Position numbers and translations under genes: made by a program | Part shown: one piece after another, positions 11,084-21,209 of the stretch | How the letters are laid out: each line of letters starts with the position of its first letter | How positions within the stretch are numbered: the stretch's first letter is position 1 | Notes under the pieces: generated by a model | Databases searched by the model: none | Seen by the model: only the letters and a program-made list of their open reading frames with translations | What the model was told of the DNA's origin: nothing | Origin: Branchinecta lynchi | Taxonomy: Eukaryota; Arthropoda; Branchiopoda; Anostraca; Branchinectidae | DNA: 64,000 bases | Direction of reading: 5' to 3' | Assembly: GCA_023053575.1 (NCBI GenBank) | Contig: JAKZAP010000006.1 | Coordinates: forward strand, 11,913,280 to 11,977,279

Positions 11084-11985
11084 GAATCTTTTTGGGATCC
11101 CAAAATGTAAGTGGAGGGATACCTATGACATCGCAAAAGTTGTCCGTCTGTCGTCCGTCGGTAAGCACGATAACTCTCGAAGGGAATGAGATATTCAGAT
11201 GAAACTTGGTATGAGGACTCTTTGGGTCAAGGGAGAGGTCGAGTTCGTAGATGGGCTATGTAGATAAACATTTAGGGGTGTGGGAGGGGTTTAAAATTAA
11301 GGGGCGAACAATTTTTTTTTAAACAGCTAATGAGATAGTCGATTTAGGGGTAAGGAGACATGCTAAACACGAATATATGCAAACCATTTTCTCGCCGGAC
11401 AAGTAGTTCGCCGCAATCTGGCCAAAACCGGAAAGTCAGATGTTCGATTCAGGCGTAAGAAGACATGCAGAACATTTATATGAAAATCATTATATTGTCG
11501 GAGAAGTAGTTTGTCCGGAATCCGTCCGAAACCGGAAGATTTGTCAAAAGTAAAAGTTTTGTCTGAAGGATTAGAAGTTCGATTTAGGCGTAAGAAGACA
11601 TGCTGAATCCGCCTTAGACAATCAGTTCCTACCCGAACATGTAGCTCGCCTGGAATCCGGCTGAAAATGGAAAATGTGTTAAAAGTTAAAGTTTTAACTG
11701 AAGTTAATTAGATGTTCGATATAGGGGTAAGGTGATACGCTGAACTCGTTTTTAAGCTTTAGTTTTTGCCGGGCAAGTAGTTCACTCGGAATCCGGTTGA
11801 AACCGGAGATTTAGCAGGAGTAAGACAGGAAGATTTGATCAGTTTCGTTAAAGTAGATATGACGTATAGCCTAGGGGTAAATACACACGTGGTGAATCCA
11901 TATCTGAACTTGGTTTTCTCAGATGATTAGTCGTTGACCATCTTCTTTTTCTAAATCTTAATAGTAAAAGCGTTCAAGGAGTCTG
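11084..11985 (-). mobile_element. Family B element, minus strand, 5'-truncated
   Basis: Read on the minus strand, its 3' terminus is the palindrome at about 11086-11103 (TTTTTGGGATCCCAAAA). Upstream of it are CTTTTGCGATGTCATAGG, the GACG-type run and several diverged units with CCGGATTCCGG. The 5' hairpin end (ACAAGACC) is absent; homology fades around 11985. The units are more diverged than in the 45818 copy, suggesting an older insertion. Confidence 0.7.
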
Positions 11986-12044
11986 GACAGATTGAAAACC
12001 AATACACAAAAAGAGCATCTGGATTCCAGGGGTGTAAATTCCAT

Positions 12045-12070
12045 ATTAGGGTGGGGGGGGGGGGGGGCAA
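12045..12070. repeat. G homopolymer run
   Basis: An interrupted run of 16 or more G at about 12052-12067. Such runs recur across the window and are error-prone in assemblies. Confidence 0.8.
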
Positions 12071-12279
12071 AATATTCCGACAAATTTCTGTGTTTGCCTA
12101 GAGAATATCGGAATCGTGAGGGACGAAGGATTATTCTCTTGCGTCTGAGATGTTGTACTTGAACTTGCTATATCATAACACAAAAAAACATCATGCGGGT
12201 CTTCATCACATTTCACTAGTAGGCTAGTAGGAGAATAGAATACACCATAAGAAATGCATAATCTTGAAAATAATAAGGG

Positions 12280-13020
12280 ATGATAAGGTCTGGAAAGTAG
12301 ACTGGATTTGTACTACTGGTACGACGGGTGCCTTGAGTGATTTCCTCAGTAGTATCGCTATCAGTTGATTGCAAAGCCGAAGCTGACATTTTATGCTTAG
12401 GTTGAAATTAACTTCATTTTTGTTGACGGCAAGCTGGATTTCGGAGCAGAATATGCTAGCTAAAGTAGGGGTGACATAAATAGCCTTTTCAAGAGCTGAT
12501 TTTGTAAAAAAAAAAAAAAAAAAAAAAATTTACACTCGGCTTCGGTATGCTTTTGTTGGGTCATTGCATTGGTCTGTCGGGCAAAATCTTACCAAAGGAA
12601 ATCCTCAGAAGTATTCCTATCGGTATGATTAAATACCCGAAGCTAAAATTCTGCGGATGCCTAGTGCTCTATAATAGTGCGATATTACAAAAATGTGTGT
12701 TCACTTCTTTCGGCTCTTCACGCAAAAGCGTGCTGATAGATTTTCCTAGAAGCATTCCGATTGGTTTGATAAGAACGTTGATACTGCATTGTTTCTGTAT
12801 ACTGTGATATTAATTCAACTACGGATTTCGAAGCATAGTATAACTAGAATAGAGGTGCCATTTAACACAATTATTTGTTGTTGCAAAAACGTGCCGACAA
12901 GAACGTCAGTACACTCCGCACCGTCAAAAGCTTATTTTGGGCAAAATCGTGGCGGCCGATATCCTTCTCAGACCGTGTTGGGGGGAGTGGGGGTCTCTCA
13001 CCGCTAGGCTACTCCCCCTG
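12280..13020. repeat. Degenerate ~130-150 bp repeats
   Basis: Blocks of the form AATC(CT)TCAGAAGTATTCCTATCGGT followed by CCGAAGCT-like sequence recur at about 12340, 12600 and 12750 with weak identity. They are separated by an A-run at about 12508-12529. This looks like a decayed minisatellite or non-autonomous element; I could not define its ends. Confidence 0.4.
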
Positions 13021-13260
13021 GTGTTGACTAACAATGACTTCTCTGACAATATCATCGACATCTTCTATCAGCAGACTATAGTATCTACCCCAACGTATTC
13101 GACGGAATAAATTCCAAGAAAGGGCTGAATATAAAGTATAAGTCAGCTGGATTTCCGTGCTTAAAAGATTATTTTTTTTTGCCAAATATGTTGTATGACT
13201 GGCAAAGCAATCACTACACAACGATTCGACCTTGCACGAGCTGTGCTATGACAAGTGCAG

Positions 13261-13291
<31 letters not shown>

Positions 13292-14183
13292 CGTAGCCAC
13301 AATTTAACTTATTTTTACATTACTTAAAAAAAAATAAAAAAAATCTTATTCTGTACTTTTTGTGGCTACTCCTCCTTCCCTCAGTGACGTTAATTTTAAT
13401 CTATTTTTACCCATTTTTAACTATTTACGTCACTTAACTTTTGAAAATAAGCCCGTATTGTATTTACTATTCTTCCCAAACATACTCAAGTAAACCCGAG
13501 AAGTGGACTCACTTGTATTCCTATTTCATTATTTCCAATATTGTATCGTCTCTTTCATCCTTCTTTCGCGCTTTCCTCTTGTGTCTAGTTCAACTACCTC
13601 CCTCCCTGCTTAACTATATGTGACCAACTATTTTAACATTTTGCAAGGACACATGTTGAAGCTCACTCACATGTTAGCATTAAACACAAATTCTGAACTT
13701 CTTAGTCAACGAAGATGGGACGGTCCATTCTATGACACCCTTTTTCTTCTTTATTAATTTCTCTTCGTTTCGTAAAATATCCACTTATTTTTGTCCATTA
13801 TTCATTTCTGCAATTTGGCTGAAGGACCTGTTCCGTACTTTATGATTGAAGTAGAAGGGAATGAGAAGGGTATATAGAACTAAGGTTTCTATTCCGTTGA
13901 TCATCCAGCAGAACGTAATGAAGAATGAGATACAGCTCGTTCTCCTTTCTGCTAAAAACGGACAATAGCACTACAGCGTCCTACTAAAAACCGCTTATAG
14001 GAGAACGTGATAGAGAGAAGAACAGGTTGTTTACAAAAAGCGCGGCTAAGGACACGCTAATGTATGCCAGCTCGCAGTTACTGGCATCGTACCCACCTAT
14101 CGTCTATCAGACTCCGTTCTAGAAACTAATAACTGGACATTCAGCTCAGGTCTCACATTTTAGGTTACAGCTGACTGCCCAGA
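13021..14183. other. 5' flank of the galactosyltransferase gene
   Basis: It contains a 27-base T-run (13261-13287) and a short inverted repeat (GTAGCCACAA at about 13293, TTGTGGCTAC at about 13359). No upstream exon can be identified with confidence. A possible 3' splice site (CACATTTTAG) sits about 20 bp before the start codon at 14184, so a non-coding first exon is possible. No TATA box is assigned. Confidence 0.35.
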
Positions 14184-14834
14184 ATGCTGAGTCGACGATT
14201 CTTCGCGTTCATTGCTACGCTTGCCCTCGCGACAGTGGTAATGCTGTCTCTCAGTGGGCAATTGCCATACGAAATTATGGAATTACCATCTTACAGATAT
14301 TTCGACTTTGACGGAAGGACGACTCCAGAACTATGTCCAGTCGACCCCAATACGGTCGAAGTGATACTCGACACGAACGTCACCTTATACGAAGAAGCTT
14401 TATCTGAAAACCCGTGTGTTGCTGAAGGATCGTGGAAGCCGGAAGGACCACCGTCTGGAGAAAGACTTGCAATCCTAATTCCATTCAGGGACCGCCAGGA
14501 GCAACTTTACATCCACTTGCGATATATGCACAAGTTCTTGCAGAAGCAACGCAAAGACTATACAATCTTTGTTGTAGAGCAAGACAACAACTTGCCATAC
14601 AACAAAGGCTCTCTGTTCAACGTTGGCTACCTCGAGAGCATGAAGCTCGCCAACTATACATGTTTTGTCCTCCATGACATAGACACTTTACCTGAATACG
14701 TGAATACTACCTATGAATGCTTGGAAGACAAAGTGTATCATTTGTCGGAACATTTGTCAAAATACAACTACACAGTCAAATGGAATGAAATACCGGGAGG
14801 AGTCTTCACCATCACTCCTTCAAGTTATGAAATG
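14184..14834 (+). CDS. Beta-1,4-galactosyltransferase family protein, exon 1
   Basis: This exon encodes residues 1-217 of a predicted 470-residue type II Golgi enzyme (family GT7) that would transfer galactose or GalNAc from a UDP-sugar to terminal GlcNAc. It has a short cytosolic head (MLSRR), a hydrophobic anchor (about residues 6-24) and a stem. The catalytic motifs follow: AILIPFRDR (96-104), FNVGYLES (145-152), a metal-binding DID at 165-167 in FVLHDIDTLPEY, and GGVFTITPSSYEM at the exon end. Several N-glycosylation sequons (for example NVT, NYT, NTT) are present. The donor is ATG|GTAAGA. The first Met of the frame is used because the anchor follows it directly. Acceptor specificity cannot be told from sequence. 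Confidence 0.9.
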
Positions 14835-14868
14835 GTAAGATAAGATGAAGCACTAATCTCATCGTTTT

Positions 14869-15108
14869 TTGTGTGGAAAGATGGATGAGGATGTGTTCCA
14901 CTTTATGTGTGAATGTGAAGGATTGATTGATTTAAGGGTCGAATTATTTGGGGTGGGAATTACTAGGAAGGAGTGGCTACTAGAAAAAACTGGAAGTACA
15001 AATATGGGGGATATCCGTAAGGTGGCTAGATTCCTCCGCGTTGGTTTGTCCCAAAGAGAGCGACTTTTGTTTTTCGTGCAATAAATTCATTCATTCATCC
15101 ATTCATTC
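14869..15108 (+). pseudogene. LINE 3' fragment in galactosyltransferase intron
   Basis: An open stretch encodes CGKMDEDVFHFMCECEGLIDL and RKVARFLRVGLSQRERLL, matching the C-terminal zinc-motif region of the LINE at 25430-27415. It ends in AATAAA-like sequence followed by an (ATTC)n tail at about 15085-15110. It is strongly 5'-truncated. It begins about 35 bp after the exon 1 donor, in the intron, in the same orientation as the gene. Confidence 0.85.
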
Positions 15109-15579
15109 ATAGCATAAAGGAGGAGGAGAGATACTGTAGCTGTCTAACAGGTCTCACGAAGCAGCCCGAAGTGAGCACAAATTATGCCCAGGTATCATAT
15201 GTGACCAACAAAGAGTATGCAAGAGCTCAAACGTGGAGTGTGAAAGTAAATTGTGTATCGCATCCTATATAAACAACGTTATAACCAAGGCATTTCACAT
15301 CCCCAAAACAAGAATTGAAATAACCTAATTTGAAATCCCCACTTGAAGATCTTGCAAGAACAGTATCAACTTCAACACTGAATGTCTTGCCAGCCAGTCC
15401 GACCCTTTAATACCGTACCCACTTCGTCACAACTTCATTTGTCAACTTCATGCCGTCGACCATATGACAAAACTGTCCAGTTTCCAACTTTTCATGAAGG
15501 ACTGAAACAAGTCGTCTGGTCTTATGTGTTGCTGTTAAATTAAAATACACATCTATACCTATATCTCCCCAAGTGTTAA

Positions 15580-16019
15580 AGTTTAACTGAAAAGCAAACT
15601 TCTTTTTGTATCATTTAAGTGAATACACTGAGTAATTTAGATTCTGCTAAGAGATTTTTTGATTTTCCACTATCTGCTCTAGTAGTGAGGTTCAGAACAT
15701 CCACTGCTGTCCTCACAGCGCAAATTCTACTATGACGCGGAATATTTGAATGTGAACACAAACGCGGCTTTTCAGTGGGCGGTGATGAACTTGGTGAAGA
15801 CTGCTTAGTGCCTGAACAAGAAAATGTCATAAATCTTTTTCGTCAAGCATACGACACAGGTAGTAGCGCAAATCTGACAGGGATATTCCACTATTTGAAA
15901 AATTATTCGTGAATAGCGGAACCACGAAGTAGCGCATTTTCATCGGGTCTTCAAGTCTCCTTAAGTGAATAGGTGAGGGGTAACAAGAATGTCCCATCTC
16001 TGCCCTTTTCAGTTAAACT
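15580..16019. mobile_element. MITE with AGTTTAACTG ends and TTAA duplication
   Basis: A 440-bp element starts AGTTTAACTGAAAAG and ends CTTTTCAGTTAAACT, a perfect 15-bp inverted repeat. TTAA flanks both sides (15576-15579 and 16020-16023), the target used by piggyBac-type elements, though the ends do not start with the usual CCY. Related copies lie at 42714-43179, 41034-41385 and 16713-16919. No transposase. It sits within the galactosyltransferase intron. Confidence 0.75.
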
Positions 16020-16139
16020 TTAAAGTATTAAAAGTGTTACTCTTTTGGATGTTTCTTCGTCGCTATAAAAAATCACTGACAGCAGAGCCCAACCGGCGCA
16101 CGACCTTCTCCACTGCTTCCTGACCGAAGATTGAAAATT

Positions 16140-16712
16140 CTTGTCTTTTTCTGTGTCTTTATGTCTTTTATTTATTTTCTTTTATTTACTACGCTTTTTC
16201 GAAATGGCGGGTTACTTACTTACTTACTAGTATAGGCTACAATCTGGGCCCAGCTACCCATGAACGGGAGGGGGGGGGGACCATCAAAATGCGCATCTAC
16301 ACCTACACATTCTCAAGTATACCAGCTTAGAATTTGATTCCAATCACGGGCCAAAAACTTAACTCATGGGCAGTTTGGGCCCACTTGCTCATGAGGGTGT
16401 AACTCCACTCCTGTTTGAAATGACGGGTGATAAATAAATAAAATATATATATATATATTCCCAGCCCTAAGAAAGCAGGAATTTCATCGCCCCATCTCCA
16501 GTTACTATCAAATTAAAAACATTAAGAAACGGGCAATTTGGGCCCGATTGCTACTGAACCAAGTGGGAGTGGGGTTTCGTACCCCCAAAAAGCAAAAAGA
16601 GACCCAATGCTCACTAGCCAACCGTTTAACCTTGATACCTGTTGATTCCTGTCACGAGCTTCACTCCTGGACAATCTGTGCCCAGTTGCCCACGAACTGG
16701 TTGGGTGGGAAA
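16140..16712. repeat. Intron repeats: LINE-like tails and degenerate GGGCCC units
   Basis: Two short 3' tails of the form TGRCGGGT(G/T)A followed by (TTAC)n at about 16208-16228 or by AATAAATAAA plus (TA)n at about 16432-16460 mark LINE or SINE ends. Between and after them, blocks containing GGGCCCA and CCCATGA(A/G) recur at about 16247, 16375, 16540 and 16680 as degenerate repeats. Confidence 0.45.
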
Positions 16713-16919
16713 GGTGCAACTCCACTGAAAAAGCTGCGTTTGTATTGAGGTTCAAATTTTCCGCGTCTTTGTAGAACTTTGCATGGTGAGGACAGCCGTA
16801 GATTTTCTGAACGTGATACTAGAGCAAATAGTGGAGACAAAATCCCTTAACACAATCGAAATAATGCAATGTATTCAGTTAAATGATGAAAAAATAAATT
16901 CCCTTTTCAGTTAAACTTT
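16713..16919 (-). mobile_element. Half copy of the AGTTTAACTG MITE
   Basis: The terminus CTTTTCAGTTAAACT at about 16905-16919, followed by TTAA, and the adjacent 190 bp match one end of the 15580-16019 element in inverted orientation. The other end is missing. Confidence 0.7.
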
Positions 16920-17261
16920 AAACATGTCAGGTTATGACACAGCTAGTTTTTAAATGATGCGGATGGAAAGCGTCACCAGCTTTATTCGGGAGGTGAGCAA
17001 AGGCGTTCGACACACGCAAGTGTTAACCTGAATGATGTAAACGTTTATGCAGTTGTGACAGTGATTGTGAGATTTTCTGTTTAAGCAGAAACAGCATATT
17101 TTGAGGTCCTCTTAAAGAAACGGGAAAACCTTTGTACAGTTGCTTGGCCTATATCATTACATGAAAACCCCACGCGCAAACATTTGTTTTCAAACACAGT
17201 CAAGCTCCAGTATATCTTACGTTTTGTAAAGGCCAACCACCCTATGATAATTCTTTTACAG

Positions 17262-18023
17262 GTAAACGGATTCTCAAATCAGTACTGGGGTTGGGGACAC
17301 GAGGATGTGGACTTCCTTAGACGTTGTCAGCATCTGAAGTTGGAGTGGGTCCGTCACCGAAACGACGCGAGAGGTCATTTCAGAACCCTTGACCACAAAT
17401 TATCTCCGCGAAATAACCAAAGAGACGCTGTGTTCAGGCAGTGGAAAGAAAGAATGGCCGACGAGGGTTTAAGCTCGGTAGCATATAATGTTAATCGAAT
17501 TGATATGTATAATCTGTATGTACGGATTCGTGCCGACAATGTTCCAATGTACTCTACGACGCCACATCCCTCATCGACTGCAGCAAGTTCGAGCACAACG
17601 GACAGTAAAAAAGGTTCAAAGACAACAGCCAGTTCGAACACAACGGACAGTAAAACAGTCTCAACGGCAACATCAAGTTCGAACACAACGAACATAGAAA
17701 ATGGATCTACGACAATAGCTAGTTCGAGCACAACGGACAGTAAAACCGGCTCAACGGCAACATCAAGTTCGAACACAACGAACATAGAAAATGGATCTAC
17801 GACAATAGCTAGTTCGAGCTCAACGGACAGTAAAACCGGCTCAACGGCAACATCAAGTTCGAACACAACGAACAATGAAAATGGCTCAACGACAATAGCC
17901 AATTTGAACACAACGCACAGTGAAAATGGCTTAACGACAACAGCCAGTTCGAAAACAATGGACAGTGAAAATGGTTCAACGACAGTAGCCAGTTCGAACA
18001 CAACTGACAGTAAAAAAGGCTAG
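17262..18023 (+). CDS. Beta-1,4-galactosyltransferase family protein, exon 2 with mucin-like tail
   Basis: The acceptor TTTTACAG at 17254-17261 joins in phase 0 to exon 1, giving EM|VNGFSNQYWGWGHEDVDF (residues 216-235). This carries the WGWGxEDxD signature of the family, whose Trp and acidic residues contact the acceptor and donor. Conserved HRND, LDHK and YNVNRID follow. The catalytic domain ends near residue 315. It is followed by about 155 residues rich in Ser, Thr, Asn and Lys made of 15-residue (45-bp) repeats such as TTDSKTGSTATSSSN and TTNIENGSTTIASSS. Such a tail is not part of the usual family architecture. Because the enzyme is type II, the tail would face the Golgi lumen and could be heavily O- and N-glycosylated. 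Confidence 0.9.
   Translation, partial: VNGFSNQYWGWGHEDVDFLRRCQHLKLEWVRHRNDARGHFRTLDHKLSPRNNQRDAVFRQWKERMADEGLSSVAYNVNRIDMYNLYVRIRADNVPMYSTTPHPSSTAASSSTTDSKKGSKTTASSNTTDSKTVSTATSSSNTTNIENGSTTIASSSTTDSKTGSTATSSSNTTNIENGSTTIASSSSTDSKTGSTATSSSNTTNNENGSTTIANLNTTHSENGLTTTASSKTMDSENGSTTVASSNTTDSKKG
17570..18010 (+). repeat. 45-bp coding minisatellite
   Basis: About nine to ten in-frame 45-bp units encode the Ser/Thr tail. Pairs form a 90-bp higher-order unit, nearly identical at about 17666-17755 and 17756-17845. Length variation between individuals is likely. Confidence 0.85.
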
Positions 18024-18342
18024 TTTATGGTTACGTTCGGCGAAAAACACTGTCATTACAATAGGTAGATGTTTGCCTCTACTTTCGTTCTCTGTAGATA
18101 AAATCTTGACTCTGCCAGTTTTATAATTTACGTTCGTAACGTCTTATATCGCTACGACGGCTCAGACGACGTACGTTAAGTTTTTTGCAGAGTATTTTCC
18201 CTACAGTTGCCGTCGTTCAGAAAGGAATTTGACGTAGCTAGCTTGAAATAATGTCTCAAACCACTTGTGCGTAACTTGTTACGAGAATTATGTGTTGAAA
18301 ATATTCTTATAGAAAAAACTTCAAATTATTATCCGAAACAGG
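18024..18342. other. 3' flank of galactosyltransferase gene
   Basis: No further exon. No canonical AATAAA is seen close after the stop; the 3' end is not determined. Confidence 0.35.
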
Positions 18343-18559
18343 CAGGCCCGTATCCAGTAATTTATTTCTGGTTTTTTTTTTGCCTTTCGGGGGGGGGGGG
18401 GTTATTGCCTGCTGGTCGGACAAAAAAGTACAAAAAACACATGGATCAGAGGGAAAAGCCTATAAAAATCATAATTTTTTTTATGTTTTATGTTTCGGGG
18501 GTATCCAGGGGGGGGGGCTAGGGGGTTGAACCTCCCCCCCCCCTCTAGATACGGCCTTG
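18343..18559. mobile_element. hAT-like MITE (CAGGCCCGTATCC family), copy 1
   Basis: It starts CAGGCCCGTATCCAG and ends TACGGCCTTG, matching the better preserved copy at 35285-35468. It contains long G and C runs that can pair as arms of the terminal repeat. The flanking 8-mers (GAAACAGG and TACATAGG) agree at only some positions, so the duplication is decayed or lost. Confidence 0.7.
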
Positions 18560-20348
18560 TACATAGGCCATAGGCAACAGATGGCGTCCTGGACTATGAA
18601 ATGGTTTACAGATGACTCTTGGGGTAGAAAAGTTTAAGGTGACGAAATGATAATTTTGTGTGTTCTTTCAATTTATTTTGCTCAAACGGTCAGTCTGGGT
18701 CCGTCCAAACGAGTCATTATCCAAAAATAATTTAGCAGATGGAGGCATCATATAGAAAGAAAAAACTAGGGCAGAAAAGCTTGTTACATTGTGACCCCTC
18801 CACTCATTATGGTAGCTATAGTAGTTCCGTAAGGGAACGCAGCGTAAGCAAATCGTGTATTATACAGTGACCTGTGCCAAAGGTCATGGCAGTTCGGGAG
18901 CTACAGCCTATTCTTATAAAGAAGGTATGCTCCTTTACAGTTCGAATTCGATTGCGATACTGTAGGCTCAGTAGAGTCAGGAGTACGAGTTTGTCTGTGC
19001 TGATACAGCACACACATTGTAAATAAGAAAAAATCGATTGCTCACTGTGTCTATACATACTCGGCTAAGTAACTTATTTGAATTAGTCACGTCGGTTAGA
19101 CTTTTTTGAGATTTGCAAGCCGGGCCACAAACAAGGAGCAAATTTTTGTTTCGGGATTTTCATTTTTCCGAATAATCCGGTTTCCTCTAGTCGAATGAAT
19201 ATTCGTGTTTGCCAGTCTGACAAAACCATTTATCCCAGTCAGTTTGCTTCGGTTTTCTAATGACATTAGTGAACGCTGTTTATAAATATACATTTATAGA
19301 AATTTGTATCTGCTTATCCCATTTCCGAATGGGCATTACGAAATTTGTAGATCCCAAACGAGGAGCTCCACCGTCCTTATCCTTGCCCTTACAGAGTTGT
19401 GGTTATCCAGAGACAGCCATTTGTTTGTGGAAGTTGGATACGCCATAACCATAAGAAGGGATTTCATCCTGAAGGTGGACTATCCCATTCCACCAGGATG
19501 CGACCCAAGTTTGACTAGGCATTTGAATTCCCTATGTAAAGGTGTCTTTTTAAGTAAATATATTTTAAATATATTGGTAGGCACATATTTAAAACAATTA
19601 GCCGAGCGGCGCTAGTCCCTGTAATGGCTCTTAAAGGACTTGTCTTACCTAGAATACTAATGTAAGTTACTTCTAGGATCTCTCCGTCCGTTCTTGAACC
19701 CGTAGACCTGAATTTATACGGTAGGCCTACATTCTAACTCGACTAACGACACCTTTCTCACTTGCCTCGTTTTGCTACATTCGACGACGGTTGTTTACGA
19801 GAAGTTTATTCAGGAGTAAAACCGGTTATGTCCATTTTTCCGTGTTTTTGCTACAAGTCAACGGGCCAGGAAAAAGTCTTAAAACAGCCAAAACCATAGG
19901 TAACTTGTCCAAAGCAGAGCCTAGTTTTGAAGTAAATAAAAAGTAAATGGTGAGAGGCGTCCTTTAACAATTAGTAAAACCGGAACGTTATAACGTACAT
20001 TATCCGATACTGAAATCGTCTAACTACAAAGTAGTAAAAACAGTAGGGGATTACGTGAGGGGAAATTTAAACTGGATGTAGATAATTTTGTGTTGTAGTA
20101 TCATCATGTTTGCGATATGAAGTTATATTTGTATGTGGTGTTTGTAAATATCTGTGTATGGCCAACCCGTGGCTGGTTAAACACTAGTTTATTCTAATCT
20201 ATTCTTGTGCTAGCGACCGATGTATCAATTTATGGCCCCAGAAAGCAGCCCTATGTCGTCGCATCGCACATAGACTACCTACATGTCTAAAGATCGTTAG
20301 TCTGTGCATGTGTAAGGTACACTAGCTGGCTTTATCCACGGGATAAAG
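18560..20348. other. Intergenic between convergent genes
   Basis: No gene recognised. The part from about 19600 to 20000 is homologous to about 28300-28720 in an ACTR5 intron (shared blocks GAGAAG.TTATT.AGGAG, ACCGGTTAT and GTCCTTTAA), so it is a dispersed repeat of unknown class. Confidence 0.45.
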
Positions 20349-21058
20349 CTCATAATGTTCATGGTCGGTATCTCCCTGAAGATTTTTTTTAGCGGTACAG
20401 GGCATGTAAGGCCCAATCCACATGTGGTGGACTACAGTGGCAGAAAAACTTCAGATCTCAATTTCGAAATATATAACCAAACATATGAAAAAGTGTCCCT
20501 TATGAGAATGCTTTATTCCTTATTCGAGGCGAAAAATTTCTCACCAATCAATTCACCTCGTAGGTACTCATCTCGATTTATCCTCGGGCTCATAATGTTC
20601 ATGGTCGGTATCTCCCTGAAGATTTTTTTTTAGCGGTACAGGGCATGTAAGGCCCAATCCACATGTGGTGGACTACAGTGGCAGAAAAACTTCAGATCTC
20701 AATTTCGAAATATATAACCAAACATATAAAAAAGTGTCCCTTATGAGAATGCTTTATTCCTTATTCGAGGCGAAAAATTTCTCACCATTCAATTCACCTC
20801 ATAGGTACTCATCTCGATTTATCCTCGGGCTCATAATGTTCATGGTCGGTATCTCCCTGAAGATTTTTTTTTGGCGGTACAGGGCATGTAAGGCCCAATG
20901 TGGTGGACTATAGTGGCAGAAAAACTTCAGATCTCAATTTCAAAATATACAATCAAACATATAAAAAAGTGTCCCTTATGAGAATGCTTTATTCCTTATT
21001 CGAGGCGAAAAATTTCTCACCAATCAATTCACCTCGTAGGTACTCATCTCGATTTACG
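20349..21058. repeat. 240-bp tandem triplication containing the ACTR5 3' end
   Basis: Three units start at about 20349, 20589 and 20830 with period 240-241 and only scattered differences. The third unit is joined to the genuine last coding exon of ACTR5. The other two carry copies of roughly its last 18 codons, the stop and the adjacent 3' flank. Unit 3 has a small deletion near 20900 (CAATCCACATGTGGTGG reduced to CAATGTGGTGG). Any open frames within are by-products. Confidence 0.9.
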
Positions 21059-21203
21059 AAATGGCTCGGGTCTGCCTCTCGGTTAAACCACAGCTGGCCT
21101 CCCTTCCAGCAGTCCATCCCTGGTTCCCGGGTCACTGTGACATTTACTTCGGACTGGAAAGGTCGTAGCGACTGGATGTCCTTGCGAATCCGCTCTTCTA
21201 GAC
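20989..21203 (-). CDS. ACTR5: ACTR5 (ARP5) last coding exon
   Basis: The minus-strand acceptor CCCTTAAG precedes GT-CTA-GAA, completing the Gly codon split by the previous donor. It encodes LEERIRKDIQSLRPF, then a region ending EPGMDCWKGGQLWF, then NREADPSHFVNRDEYLRGE and SNKE-stop. This matches the ARP5 C-terminus, where RPF.S and (L)D.W.G are conserved and an EY(L) segment follows. Here Met-Asp-Cys-Trp replaces the commoner Leu-Asp-Ala-Trp. The stop is at 20989-20991. AATAAA overlaps the stop (GAATAAAGC). The exon's 3' part lies in the tandem triplication. Confidence 0.88.
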
Positions 21204-21209
21204 CTTAAG

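Noticed and set aside
17375..18001. 208-codon open frame antisense to galactosyltransferase exon 2
   Set aside because: It is the mirror of the 45-bp coding minisatellite; the sense frame carries catalytic motifs and the antisense product is low-complexity without a family.
20355..21208. Plus-strand open frames repeating MVGISLKIFF and similar
   Set aside because: They are by-products of the 240-bp tandem units; the minus strand encodes the ACTR5 terminus there.
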